43,032 nt of DNA from Dehalococcoidia bacterium (GTDB lineage: Bacteria; Chloroflexota; Dehalococcoidia; DSTF01; JACRBR01). The stretch is from assembly GCA_021462855.1 (NCBI GenBank), contig JAJTXQ010000047.1, positions 1-43,032 on the forward strand, given 5' to 3'. Shown here in pieces: positions 1 to 7,446 of the stretch. The notes under the pieces are model-generated. The model ran no database searches. It had not been told where the DNA came from and was given only the letters and a program-made list of their open reading frames with translations. Each line of letters opens with the position of its first letter. The first letter of the stretch is position 1. Position numbers and translations under genes: made by a program.

Positions 1-69
1 CCGCTGAACGATGGCGGCTACGACCCGGTGCCGGAGCGCCGATCGAGCCACGGCCATGCCGGTGCGTGA

Positions 70-85
70 TGTTTCACGTGAAACA
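70..85. promoter_or_regulatory. parS: parS centromere site 1
   Basis: The 16-bp palindrome TGTTTCACGTGAAACA matches the Bacillus-type parS consensus at every position. It lies directly before the ATG chosen for the beta-propeller lipoprotein, and parA and parB are in the same gene cluster about 4 kb downstream. ParB is expected to load here and spread as a CTP-dependent clamp. Confidence 0.95.
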
Positions 86-1447
86 ATGACCGAACTCCCC
101 GCACGCACTGTTTCACGTGAAACATCGGCCCGCCGCGCGCGATGGCTTGTGCCCGCGCTCGCCGCCGTCGCCCTGCTGGCCGTCGCCTGCGCGAGCCCGC
201 CCGGCCCGCGCGGCTGGGCCGGCGCCCGTCCCGTGCGTGTCGACTCGCAGGACATCATCCTCGCGGCGCACAAGAACAAGCTGTCCGCGCTCCCGAAGGA
301 CTCCAGCAACGCGATGTGGCAGTTCCCGCCGCCGGACCGCGATACCTACCTCGTCAGCCAGCTTGCCCGCGACGCCCTCATCGACCTCATCGACGGCCTG
401 GATGTCGATGAGGCGGCGAAGGACGACCTGAAGCAGCGCGCGAGCGACCTCGCTGTCCAGGGCCCGACTGCCGGCGCCCTGAAGGACGCCATCGACGCCA
501 CCGGCGCCGACGCGGACGCGCGCGAGCAGATCAAAGACGCCATCGATCTCGCCACGAAGGAGGAGAAGCGCGCCCTCACGAAGGTCCGCGCGCTCTACGG
601 CGACATCGGCGTGTCGCCGGACGGCCAGACGGCATTCGTGCCTGCCTACGGCGGCTACGTCTTCGCTCTCGACACCACGGACGGCGAGACACGCTGGGTC
701 ATCAACACCAATTCCGTGCTCATCGGCGGTGTCGCGGTCAGCGACGATGGCGCGACGGTGTACTTCGGCACGCAGGACCGTCGCATCTACGCCGTCGACG
801 CGGAGACGGCGGCGAAGCGCTGGGAGTTCAAGACCGGCGGCGAGGTCTGGGCAACGCCCGCCGTCACGTCCGACGCCATCTACGCCACGTCGTTTGACGG
901 CTCTGTCTACCGCCTCGATGAGGACGGCAAACAGCGCTGGCGCTTCGATGCCGGATCCGGCATTGCATCGACACCATTAATCGATGGAGATGCGCTCTAC
1001 GTCGGCGCATTCAACAAGAAGCTCTACTCCATCAACGCCGGCGACGGCTCGCGGAACTGGTCGTTCAGCGCCTCCAACTGGTTCTGGGGTGACGCGCTCA
1101 TCGACGACGGCGTTGTATACGCGGGAAACCTCGACGGCACCGTGTACGCCATCGACGCCGCGACCGGCGAGAAGAAATGGGACCGCGCCGCTGGCGCGCC
1201 GGTGCGCAGCACGCCCGTCATCGCGCACGATGCGCTCATCGTGGCGGCGCGCGACGGCTCCGTCCGCAAACTCGCCCTGGCCGATGGCATGCCGCAGGGC
1301 ACGACGCTCGAGCTCGGGGTCACGGTCGAGGCCGACCTCGCGCGCGATGACGCGCAGAACGTGTACATGATCCCGCGCAGCGCGAACCTGTTCGTGATCG
1401 AGGCCGAAGGCGACCTCGCGTCCAGCACGTTCCCGCTTCCGCGGTAA
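86..1447 (+). CDS. PQQ-like beta-propeller lipoprotein (BamB-like)
   Basis: A secreted lipoprotein of 453 aa from the ATG at 86. The N-terminus is basic (ARRAR), followed by a hydrophobic stretch and a lipobox-like AVAC, so it is probably anchored outside the membrane. Residues about 60-180 are helical and charged. From about residue 190 there are at least five blades of the PQQ/BamB type, with the repeated pattern YAVDA.TG...W and VYAG..DG..YAID. Such propellers are usually scaffolds or protein-binding platforms. It is the first gene of the yidC-khpB-pfkB-parAB cluster and ends 9 bp before yidC. The frame stays open upstream to position 11, but that start would put two parS sites inside the gene and a long basic tail before the signal. 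No catalytic PQQ-dehydrogenase residues were recognised. Function is unknown. Confidence 0.8.
   Translation: MTELPARTVSRETSARRARWLVPALAAVALLAVACASPPGPRGWAGARPVRVDSQDIILAAHKNKLSALPKDSSNAMWQFPPPDRDTYLVSQLARDALIDLIDGLDVDEAAKDDLKQRASDLAVQGPTAGALKDAIDATGADADAREQIKDAIDLATKEEKRALTKVRALYGDIGVSPDGQTAFVPAYGGYVFALDTTDGETRWVINTNSVLIGGVAVSDDGATVYFGTQDRRIYAVDAETAAKRWEFKTGGEVWATPAVTSDAIYATSFDGSVYRLDEDGKQRWRFDAGSGIASTPLIDGDALYVGAFNKKLYSINAGDGSRNWSFSASNWFWGDALIDDGVVYAGNLDGTVYAIDAATGEKKWDRAAGAPVRSTPVIAHDALIVAARDGSVRKLALADGMPQGTTLELGVTVEADLARDDAQNVYMIPRSANLFVIEAEGDLASSTFPLPR
109..124. promoter_or_regulatory. parS: parS centromere site 2
   Basis: A second perfect copy of TGTTTCACGTGAAACA lies 39 bp from the first, centre to centre. 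It falls inside the predicted signal-peptide coding region of the lipoprotein gene, where it encodes residues around Val-Ser-Arg-Glu-Thr. No third copy was found in the window. Confidence 0.95.
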
Positions 1448-1456
1448 GGGGCATCG

Positions 1457-2410
1457 ATGGACCTGATCATCGACCTGTTCGACCTCCTGCTCGTCGACCC
1501 GATGACGAACGTGCTGATCGCGCTGGCGTATGTCTTCAGCGGCAACTTCGGCGTCGCCATCATCGTGTTCACCCTCATCATGAAATTCGTGACGTGGCCG
1601 CTCCCCGCCAGCCAGTACAAGGCGAGCAAGGCCATGCAGGAGATCCAGCCGAAGGTGCAGGAGCTCCAGAAGAAGTACAAGGGCAAGGACCCCAAGAAGC
1701 TCAACCAGGAGATGATGGCGCTCTACCGCGAGCACGGCGTCAACCCGCTCGGGTGCCTCTTGCCGATGCTCGTGCAAATGCCGATCTGGATCGCGCTGTA
1801 CCAGGTCATCCGCGTCACGCTGGGCGAGACGCCGGAAAGCCTGGTGACGCTCTCGCAGCGCATCTACCCGATCGGGTTCGTGCAGGCGGCGATCCCGCTC
1901 GAGAACCACTTCCTGTACTGGAACCTCGGCCAGCCCGACACGTCGCTCGTCCTGCCATTCCTCGTCGCCGCGACGATGTACATCCAGCAGAAGATGATCA
2001 CGCCGGCGCCCTCGCAGACGCTGAACAAGCAGCAGCTGCAGCAGCAGCAGACACAGCAGATGATGACGTGGATGTTGCCGCTGATGTTCGGATTCTGGAG
2101 CCTTAACGTGCCGTCCGGACTGGCGCTGTACTGGTTCATCTCGAACCTCTCCGGGCTCGTGCTCCAGTACTTCTACATGGGCAGGACGGTGAACTGGCGC
2201 AACCTGCTGACGTTTGGTCCGCCGTCCCAGGCGCCTGCGGCGCGTGGCGCGAACCGGCCGCAGCCAAAGCGGGCGGCGGAGCCCGAACCCGAGCCGGAGT
2301 TCGATGACGAACCCGAAGAGACCACCGATGAGTCAACCGGCGCCGTGACTGTCACGACGCCGCAGCATGTTCGAAGGAAGCGCCATGGCCGACGTCGAGG
2401 CAAGCGGTAA
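1457..2410 (+). CDS. yidC: Membrane protein insertase YidC/Oxa1 family
   Basis: YidC inserts and folds membrane proteins, alone or with SecYEG. This 317-aa protein has the short Gram-positive/Oxa1 layout without a large periplasmic domain. Hallmarks are the first core helix (FGVAIIVFTLIMKFVTWPL), the cytoplasmic hairpin with EIQPKVQELQKKYKGKDPKKLNQE, then YREHGVNPLGCLLPMLVQMPIW and a late helix with VPSGLALYWFISNLSGLVLQY. The charged groove residue that is Arg in B. subtilis SpoIIIJ and E. coli YidC aligns with Lys43 here. The C-terminus is Pro/Glu-rich and ends in a strongly basic tail, as expected for ribosome contact. An AAGGGG element lies just before the ATG. Its end overlaps the start of khpB by 26 bp. 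Confidence 0.95.
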   Translation: MDLIIDLFDLLLVDPMTNVLIALAYVFSGNFGVAIIVFTLIMKFVTWPLPASQYKASKAMQEIQPKVQELQKKYKGKDPKKLNQEMMALYREHGVNPLGCLLPMLVQMPIWIALYQVIRVTLGETPESLVTLSQRIYPIGFVQAAIPLENHFLYWNLGQPDTSLVLPFLVAATMYIQQKMITPAPSQTLNKQQLQQQQTQQMMTWMLPLMFGFWSLNVPSGLALYWFISNLSGLVLQYFYMGRTVNWRNLLTFGPPSQAPAARGANRPQPKRAAEPEPEPEFDDEPEETTDESTGAVTVTTPQHVRRKRHGRRRGKR

Positions 2411-3182
2411 GACGGTAGACGAAGCGATCGAGAAGGCGCTCGAAGAGCTCGGCGCCACGCGCGATGAGGTCGAGATCGAGGTGCTCGAGGAGCCGCGCAG
2501 CGGCGTGCTCGGCGTCGGCGGGCACGAGGCGCGCGTGCGCGTCCGGTGGCTCGATGATGACGACGACGAAGATGATGACGGCGATGAAGAGGAGAAGGAC
2601 GCGGACGACGACGCTGCCGGACAGGACGAAGACGCGGGCGACGACGCCGGCAACGCGGCTGCCGATGGCGACGACGGCGAGGACGCCGAGGACGCCGAGG
2701 ACGAGGCCGAGTACGCCGCCCAGATGCTCGATGCGCTGCTGGAGATGATGGGCGTCCGCGCGGACGTGTCGATCCGCGACGCCGAGACGCCGGGCGATGG
2801 CCTCGGGATGGCGGTGGCTGTCCTCGACATCGAAGGCGACGACCTGGGACTGCTGATCGGGCGGCGCGGCGAGACGCTCGCCTCGCTGCAATACCTGGTG
2901 AACCTCATGGTCAGCCATCAGCTCGGCGAGCAGTTCTTCTTCACGATCGATGTCGAGGGCTACCGGCGCCGGCGCGAGCAGACGCTCAACTCGATCGCCC
3001 GGCGCACCGCGGAGCAGGTGAAGCGCACCAGGCGGCCGGCCACGCTCGACCCGATGCCCGCGAACGAGCGCCGGATCATCCACCTTGCGTTGGCCGAGGA
3101 CCGGTACGTGACGACCGAGAGCATCGGCGACGGCGATGAACGCAAGGTATCGATCACGCTGAAGTCGCCGCAGCAGCGGTGA
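2385..3182 (+). CDS. khpB: RNA-binding protein KhpB (Jag/EloR), Jag_N-KH-R3H
   Basis: KhpB/Jag is a cytoplasmic RNA-binding protein that in firmicutes pairs with KhpA and affects cell elongation. Domains over 265 aa: Jag_N at 1-52 (ASGKTVDEAIEKALEELG...GVLGVGG), a very acidic Asp/Glu/Ala linker at about 56-110, a KH domain with the GxxG-type loop IGRRG at 158-162, and an R3H domain with R229..H233 near the C-terminus. The start at 2385 is chosen because AAGGAAG lies just upstream. An ATG at 2367 would add six residues. It overlaps yidC by 26 bp, so the two are probably translationally coupled. The yidC-jag order is widely conserved near bacterial origins. Confidence 0.93.
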   Translation: MADVEASGKTVDEAIEKALEELGATRDEVEIEVLEEPRSGVLGVGGHEARVRVRWLDDDDDEDDDGDEEEKDADDDAAGQDEDAGDDAGNAAADGDDGEDAEDAEDEAEYAAQMLDALLEMMGVRADVSIRDAETPGDGLGMAVAVLDIEGDDLGLLIGRRGETLASLQYLVNLMVSHQLGEQFFFTIDVEGYRRRREQTLNSIARRTAEQVKRTRRPATLDPMPANERRIIHLALAEDRYVTTESIGDGDERKVSITLKSPQQR

Positions 3183-3202
3183 CGCCGTCCGCCGCCGCGC
3201 GT

Positions 3203-3208
3203 TACGAT
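3203..3208 (+). promoter_or_regulatory. Internal -10 element before the PfkB-parAB genes
   Basis: TACGAT lies seven bases before the ATG at 3216, and no Shine-Dalgarno sequence is present. A weak GTGACG lies 18 bp further upstream. The arrangement fits an internal leaderless promoter that would drive pfkB-parA-parB independently of yidC-khpB. Confidence 0.4.
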
Positions 3209-3215
3209 GCCCCGG

Positions 3216-4067
3216 ATGACGCGCCCGCCTGACTTCGTCACGATCGGCCACGCGGTGCGGGATCTCGTGCCCGGGGGCTGGCGGCTCGGCGGGACGGTGA
3301 CGTTCGCCGCGGTGCAGGCGCACCGCCTGGGACTGCGGGTGGGCGTGGTCACGCGCGCATCGGCGGATGTGGATGTCGCGGCTGAGCTTCCGTTCGCGAC
3401 GGTGGTGCAGGGAGCGTCGCCTGTGACGACGTGCTTCGAGAACGTGTATGAGCGCGGCCACCGCAGGCAGCGGGTGCGCGAGCACGCGGCGCCGATCGCG
3501 GTCGCCGACGTGCCTGACGCCTGGCGCGAGGCGCCGATCATCCTCGTCGGGCCGGTGTTTGGCGAGGTGGACGCCGCGCTCGCGGCGTCGTTGCAGGAGC
3601 AATCAGTGGTCGGCGTGTCGGCGCAGGGTTGGCTGCGCGCCGCCGACGAAGAGGGAAATGTCGTCCGCGCGCCGTGGACCGGTGCGCCGTTCTGGGCCGG
3701 CGCCGACGCCGTCTTCGTGTCGGACGAGGATCTCGCGGACGGCGAGCACCAGCTCGATGACTGGGCGCGCGACGTGGCGGTGATCGGCATGACGGAGTCG
3801 TACCGCGGAGCGCGCATGTGGTCCGGCGGCGCGTGGCGGCGGATGGAGGCGTTTCCGGGCGACGAGGTCGACCCGACGGGCGCGGGCGACACGTTCGCCA
3901 CCGCGTTCCTGGTGCGGTGGCGCGAGACGGGCGACGTCGGGGAGGCGGCGCGGTTCGGCGCCGCGGCGGCGAGCCTGTCGATCGCCGGCGTTGCATGCGA
4001 ATCGACGCCCGACCGCGCGCAGATCGAGCAGCGGATGCGCGCGCACCCGGAGGTGGCGCTGCGATGA
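3216..4067 (+). CDS. PfkB-family carbohydrate kinase
   Basis: A ribokinase/PfkB-family sugar or nucleoside kinase of 283 aa from the ATG at 3216; an ATG at 3207 overlaps the putative -10 box and is less likely. The C-terminal PfkB signature is clear at DPTGAGDTFATAFL, which holds the anion hole and the catalytic Asp of the GAGD motif. The N-terminal half is shorter and less typical: the GG pair of signature 1 appears as RLGGTVTFAAVQAHRLG. The substrate cannot be read from sequence. It ends in an ATGA overlap with parA, so it is co-translated with the partition genes. A kinase between khpB and parA has no obvious link to segregation. Confidence 0.85.
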   Translation: MTRPPDFVTIGHAVRDLVPGGWRLGGTVTFAAVQAHRLGLRVGVVTRASADVDVAAELPFATVVQGASPVTTCFENVYERGHRRQRVREHAAPIAVADVPDAWREAPIILVGPVFGEVDAALAASLQEQSVVGVSAQGWLRAADEEGNVVRAPWTGAPFWAGADAVFVSDEDLADGEHQLDDWARDVAVIGMTESYRGARMWSGGAWRRMEAFPGDEVDPTGAGDTFATAFLVRWRETGDVGEAARFGAAAASLSIAGVACESTPDRAQIEQRMRAHPEVALR

Positions 4068-4837
4068 CGGCGACGGTGATCGCGCTCGCGAACCAGAAAG
4101 GCGGCGTCGGCAAGACAACGACGGCGATCAACCTCGGCGCGTCGCTGGCGCGCGCGGGGCGCACGGTGTTGATCTTCGACTTCGACCCGCAGGCGAACTC
4201 CAGCGCCGGCCTCGGCATCCGCACGACCGGGTTCAGCACGTACGACGCCGTGATCGGCGATGTAGGTGTGCGGGAAATGGTCGTAGGGACAACGATCGAG
4301 GGCCTGTCGCTCGCGCCCGCGACGCCCGCGCTCGCCGGCGCGGAAGTCGAGCTCGTGCCGATGATGGCGCGGGAGTTCCGCCTGAAGCGCGCGCTCGAGC
4401 CGCTGCGCGCGTTGTACGACTACATCCTCATCGACTGCCCGCCATCGCTGGGGCTGCTGACCGTCAACGCGCTGGCGGCGGCCGATGAAGTGATCGTGCC
4501 GGTGCAGTGCGAGTACCTGGCGCTGGAAGGGCTCGGCCAGCTGACGTCGACGCTCGAGCTCGTGCGCCGCAACCTGAACCCGCAGCTGCGCCTGCGCGGC
4601 CTGCTGCTGACGATGTTCGACGCGCGCACGAACCTGTCCCAGCAAGTGGCCGATGAAGTGCGGCGCCACTTTGCCAACACGTTCCGGACGGTCATCCCGC
4701 GGAGCGTGCGCCTGAGCGAGGCGCCGAGCCACGGCCTGCCGATCGCACGCTATGACCCGTCGTCGCGGGCGAGCCGGGCCTACGACGAACTCGCCGAAGA
4801 ACTGATTGCCGGCACGCGCACGGAGGTCCCCGCATGA
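4064..4837 (+). CDS. parA: Chromosome partitioning ATPase ParA (Soj)
   Basis: ParA is the DNA-binding ATPase that moves ParB-parS complexes. The 257-aa protein begins with the deviant Walker A motif KGGVGKT at residues 12-18 (signature lysines K12 and K17). It continues with FDFDPQANSSAGLG (Walker A prime) and DYILIDCPPSLGLLTVNAL (Walker B), and then PVQCEYLALEGL and the conserved RSVRLSEAPSHGLPI. The length is normal for a chromosomal Soj protein without an N-terminal HTH. The longer open frame upstream only reads through pfkB; the ATG at 4064 overlaps the pfkB stop as ATGA. Its own stop overlaps the parB start in the same way. Together with parS it forms a complete ParABS system. Confidence 0.97.
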   Translation: MTATVIALANQKGGVGKTTTAINLGASLARAGRTVLIFDFDPQANSSAGLGIRTTGFSTYDAVIGDVGVREMVVGTTIEGLSLAPATPALAGAEVELVPMMAREFRLKRALEPLRALYDYILIDCPPSLGLLTVNALAAADEVIVPVQCEYLALEGLGQLTSTLELVRRNLNPQLRLRGLLLTMFDARTNLSQQVADEVRRHFANTFRTVIPRSVRLSEAPSHGLPIARYDPSSRASRAYDELAEELIAGTRTEVPA

Positions 4838-5715
4838 GCACCCAGCGTCCAGCCCTCGGCCGCGGCCTGTCCGCGCTCATCCCGCAAGCAGGCGCCGGCG
4901 GCGCGGTCGAGTCGGTCGACATCGACCTCGTCGCGCCGAACCCGCAGCAGCCGCGCATCCGCTTCGACCGCGGGGCGCTCGACGAGCTTGCGGCGAGCAT
5001 CCGCGAACACGGGGTGCTGCAGCCGATCATCGTGACGCGCACCGGCGACCAGAACGGGCCGATGACGTATCAGCTCGTCGCCGGCGAGCGGCGCCTGCAG
5101 GCCGCGCGCATCGCCGGCCTCACGCGCATCCCGGTGCTGATCAAGGAAGCGGCTGGCACCGAGCTGCTCGAGCTGGCGCTCGTCGAGAATATCCAGCGCG
5201 AAGACTTGAACCCGATCGAGGAGGCGCTTGCCTACCGGCGGCTCTCGGAGGAGTTCGGGCACACGCAGGAGGAGATCGCCAAGCGCGTCGGCCGTGGCCG
5301 CGTCGCCGTCGCGAACGCGATGCGGCTGCTCGGGCTCGAGGAGGACATCCGCGCGAGCATCGCCTCCGGGCAGATCAGCGAGGGGCACGCGCGCGCGCTG
5401 CTGGCGATCGACGACGGCGCGCTGCGGCTCGATGCCTGGCGACGGATCGTCGCCGACGCGTTGACCGTGCGCCAGGCCGAGGAGATCGCGCGGCAGTTGC
5501 GCGCGACTGCGGCGCCGCCGCGCGCGAAGCCGGACGGCCGCGCTGCGCGGCACGCCGACCCGCACCTGCAGGCGGCGGAGGGGCGGCTGCGCCAGGCGCT
5601 CGGCGCGAAGGTGTCGATCACGAAGAGCCGTCGTGCCGGCGGGCGCATCGTCATCAGCTACCACAGTGACGACGAGCTGACGGGCATTCTCGACCGCATC
5701 GCCCGCGAGGGATGA
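4834..5715 (+). CDS. parB: Chromosome partitioning protein ParB (Spo0J)
   Basis: ParB is the CTP-dependent clamp that binds parS. Over 293 aa it shows the N-terminal RGLSALIP box, the box NPQQPR, the CTP-binding motif GERRLQAARIAG at 84-95 (usual form GERRxRAA), and ENIQREDLNPIEEA at 118-131. A helix-turn-helix covers about 143-165 (TQEEIAKRVGRGRVAVANAMRLL), and a C-terminal dimerisation region follows a basic linker. The start overlaps the parA stop as ATGA. Two perfect cognate parS sites lie at 70-124. The next gene is convergent, so parB ends the operon. Confidence 0.97.
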   Translation: MSTQRPALGRGLSALIPQAGAGGAVESVDIDLVAPNPQQPRIRFDRGALDELAASIREHGVLQPIIVTRTGDQNGPMTYQLVAGERRLQAARIAGLTRIPVLIKEAAGTELLELALVENIQREDLNPIEEALAYRRLSEEFGHTQEEIAKRVGRGRVAVANAMRLLGLEEDIRASIASGQISEGHARALLAIDDGALRLDAWRRIVADALTVRQAEEIARQLRATAAPPRAKPDGRAARHADPHLQAAEGRLRQALGAKVSITKSRRAGGRIVISYHSDDELTGILDRIAREG

Positions 5716-5803
5716 TCCGCGCGCGTCGCGATGGTCTGCGAGCTAACGTGGCACGCGCAACAATGGTGGTGACAACGAGGCGCGCGTGAGCCGCCGGCAA
5801 CGC

Positions 5804-6211
5804 TTACGCCGCGAGCGCGCGATCGACGGCGGCGTTCGCCTCCTCCACGGCGGCGCGGAAGTCCTTCGCATCGACGCGGCGGGTACGCACCACGGTGTGC
5901 GTGACGAAGTTCGCCGCGAGGTCGACGTACGTCTCGAGGATTGACACCGCGACACCGAGCCGCGCGGGGGCGAAAGCGCCACCCTCGGAGGCGGCGGCCG
6001 GACGCAGCTGCGCCACGCGCGCCAGCCCGAAACGCAGCCGGTCGACGTGCTTGCGCGCCTCGCGCATCTCCGATGCGCCGAGCGTCGTCACCGCCTCGAG
6101 CGCGACGATCAGCCGCCCCGCGTGTCTCTCGACGCTCAGCGCGAAGGCCGCGTCGCCGTGGATGCGTTCGGCCCGCGCCGGTGCTTCGTCATTCGTCGCG
6201 CGCTCGTGCAT
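5804..6211 (-). CDS. Small helical protein of unknown function
   Basis: A 135-aa protein not recognised as any family. It is rich in Ala, Arg and Glu and appears almost wholly helical, for example GASEMREARKHVDRLRFGLARVAQL and AAVEEANAAVDRALAA. No signal peptide or membrane segment is seen. The start at 6211 is supported by GAGGGAG seven bases upstream, whereas the longer frame to 6262 has no ribosome-binding site. It converges on parB and diverges from the PAC2 gene. Codon use is like its neighbours, so it is probably a real gene. Confidence 0.6.
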   Translation of the reverse strand: MHERATNDEAPARAERIHGDAAFALSVERHAGRLIVALEAVTTLGASEMREARKHVDRLRFGLARVAQLRPAAASEGGAFAPARLGVAVSILETYVDLAANFVTHTVVRTRRVDAKDFRAAVEEANAAVDRALAA

Positions 6212-6345
6212 GTCGCTCCCTCTCGCTCGTCCCGCCACGGGACGCGCACGATCATGCGGCAAGGCGGCAGTGCGCGCGAATAGGGATTCCCCGCACAGCG
6301 TGCGTTACGGACGCGCATGTTCCCGGCAGCGCCCGCCGGGAGGCG

Positions 6346-6375
6346 TTGGACAGCGCCGCCACCGCCGTCTAGGCT
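6346..6375 (+). promoter_or_regulatory. Putative promoter of the PAC2 gene
   Basis: TTGGAC at 6346-6351 and TAGGCT at 6370-6375 are separated by 18 bp. The -10 ends six bases before the ATG at 6382, and no Shine-Dalgarno sequence lies between, which fits a leaderless mRNA. Confidence 0.45.
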
Positions 6376-6381
6376 GGGTGG

Positions 6382-7257
6382 ATGGAGACCATCTTCAAAC
6401 CCGAGATCGATGCGCCGAACATCATCGCTTCGTTCCAGGGGTGGAACGACGCGGGACAGGCGGCGACGACGGCGGTGCGCTACCTGGTCGACGCATGGCA
6501 GGCAAAACCGTTCGCGCACATTGACCCGGAGGACTACTTCAGCTTCACCGACACGCGCCCGCAGATTAAGATCGTCGAGGGCAGCCAGCGCGAGCTGACG
6601 TTCGCAAAGAATGAGTTCTACGCGTTTGGCGGCAGCAGCGCGTCGCCCTCCGCGGTGTTGATGGCCGGCACGGAGCCGAACCTGCGCTGGCGCTCGTTCT
6701 GCACCGAGATCATCGACCTGGCGAAGTCGATGCATGCGCGGCGGATCGTCACGCTCGGTTCGCTGATCACCGATGCGGTGCACACGCGCCCGGTGCCGCT
6801 CACCGGCTGGTCGAGCGAGCCGCAGATGCAGGAGAAGCTGGTCGGCCGCGGCATCACGCGCTCGAGTTACGAGGGGCCGACGGGGATCGTCGGCACGCTG
6901 CACAGCTTCTGCCTGGACCGCAACATGCCGACGGCGAGCCTCTGGGCGGCGACGCCGTTCTACCTGGGCTCCACGCCGAACCCGAAGAGCGCACTCGCCC
7001 TGCTCGAGACGCTCGACGATGCGCTCGGTCTCGGCATCAACCTGAACGAGTTGCGCGGCGTGGCGGGGGAGTTCGAGCGCCAGGTGTCGATGGCGGTGCG
7101 CGACAACGACGAGGTGCGCGAGCAGATCCGCGCGCTCGAGGAGCGCTACGACGCGAACCAGGGCCAGCAGCCCGCGCCCGGCGGCGAACTTCCGCCCCAC
7201 GGCGCGATCATCGCCGACCTCGAGGATTTCCTCCGCAAGCAGCGCGGCGAGGAGTAG
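6382..7257 (+). CDS. PAC2-family (proteasome assembly chaperone-like) protein
   Basis: A 291-aa PAC2/DUF75-family protein. Recognisable elements are the N-terminal IIASFQGWNDAGQAATTAVRYL, HIDPEDYFSFTDTRPQI, the central VTLGSLITDAVHTRPVPLTG, the block GPTGIVGTLHSFCLDRNMPTASLWAATPFYLG, and a helical C-terminal part ending in DLEDFLRKQ. In archaea and eukaryotes PAC2-like proteins help assemble proteasomes, while in bacteria the role is largely unknown; related proteins are common in Actinobacteria and Chloroflexota. No proteasome gene is present in the window. It appears to be transcribed alone. Confidence 0.85.
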   Translation: METIFKPEIDAPNIIASFQGWNDAGQAATTAVRYLVDAWQAKPFAHIDPEDYFSFTDTRPQIKIVEGSQRELTFAKNEFYAFGGSSASPSAVLMAGTEPNLRWRSFCTEIIDLAKSMHARRIVTLGSLITDAVHTRPVPLTGWSSEPQMQEKLVGRGITRSSYEGPTGIVGTLHSFCLDRNMPTASLWAATPFYLGSTPNPKSALALLETLDDALGLGINLNELRGVAGEFERQVSMAVRDNDEVREQIRALEERYDANQGQQPAPGGELPPHGAIIADLEDFLRKQRGEE

Positions 7258-7433
7258 GCGCGCGCCGCGCGCCGTACCGCGAGGCCAGCTTCAGGAATGC
7301 CAGTCCGGCAAGGTAGCCGTCAAGCAGGCGAGCCCGCGCCGCCACGGGGCGCGGAGCCGGTGGGGCGCGCAACATGGGGCGCCGGCGCGCCGAACTAGGC
7401 ATTCCCGAGCGCGGCCGGCGGCGGCCGAAGCTC

Positions 7434-7439
7434 TATACT
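7434..7439 (+). promoter_or_regulatory. -10 element of the HcyMT-MTHFR gene
   Basis: TATACT lies seven bases before the ATG at 7447. There is no Shine-Dalgarno sequence and no clear -35 hexamer at the normal distance. This would give a leaderless transcript and leaves no room for a leader riboswitch. Confidence 0.55.
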
Positions 7440-7446
7440 ACGCGGC

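Noticed and set aside
1-85. Upstream start of the first ORF at position 11, or the end of a preceding gene
   Set aside because: The extra 25 residues are basic and precede a normal signal peptide, and no ribosome-binding site is visible. A TGA at 5-7 may end a preceding gene, but too little sequence is present to call it.
7208-7402. A 64-codon - strand frame in the gap before the HcyMT-MTHFR gene
   Set aside because: It contains a short hydrophobic stretch but has no ribosome-binding site or family match, and overlaps the PAC2 gene end. It may be chance or a remnant.
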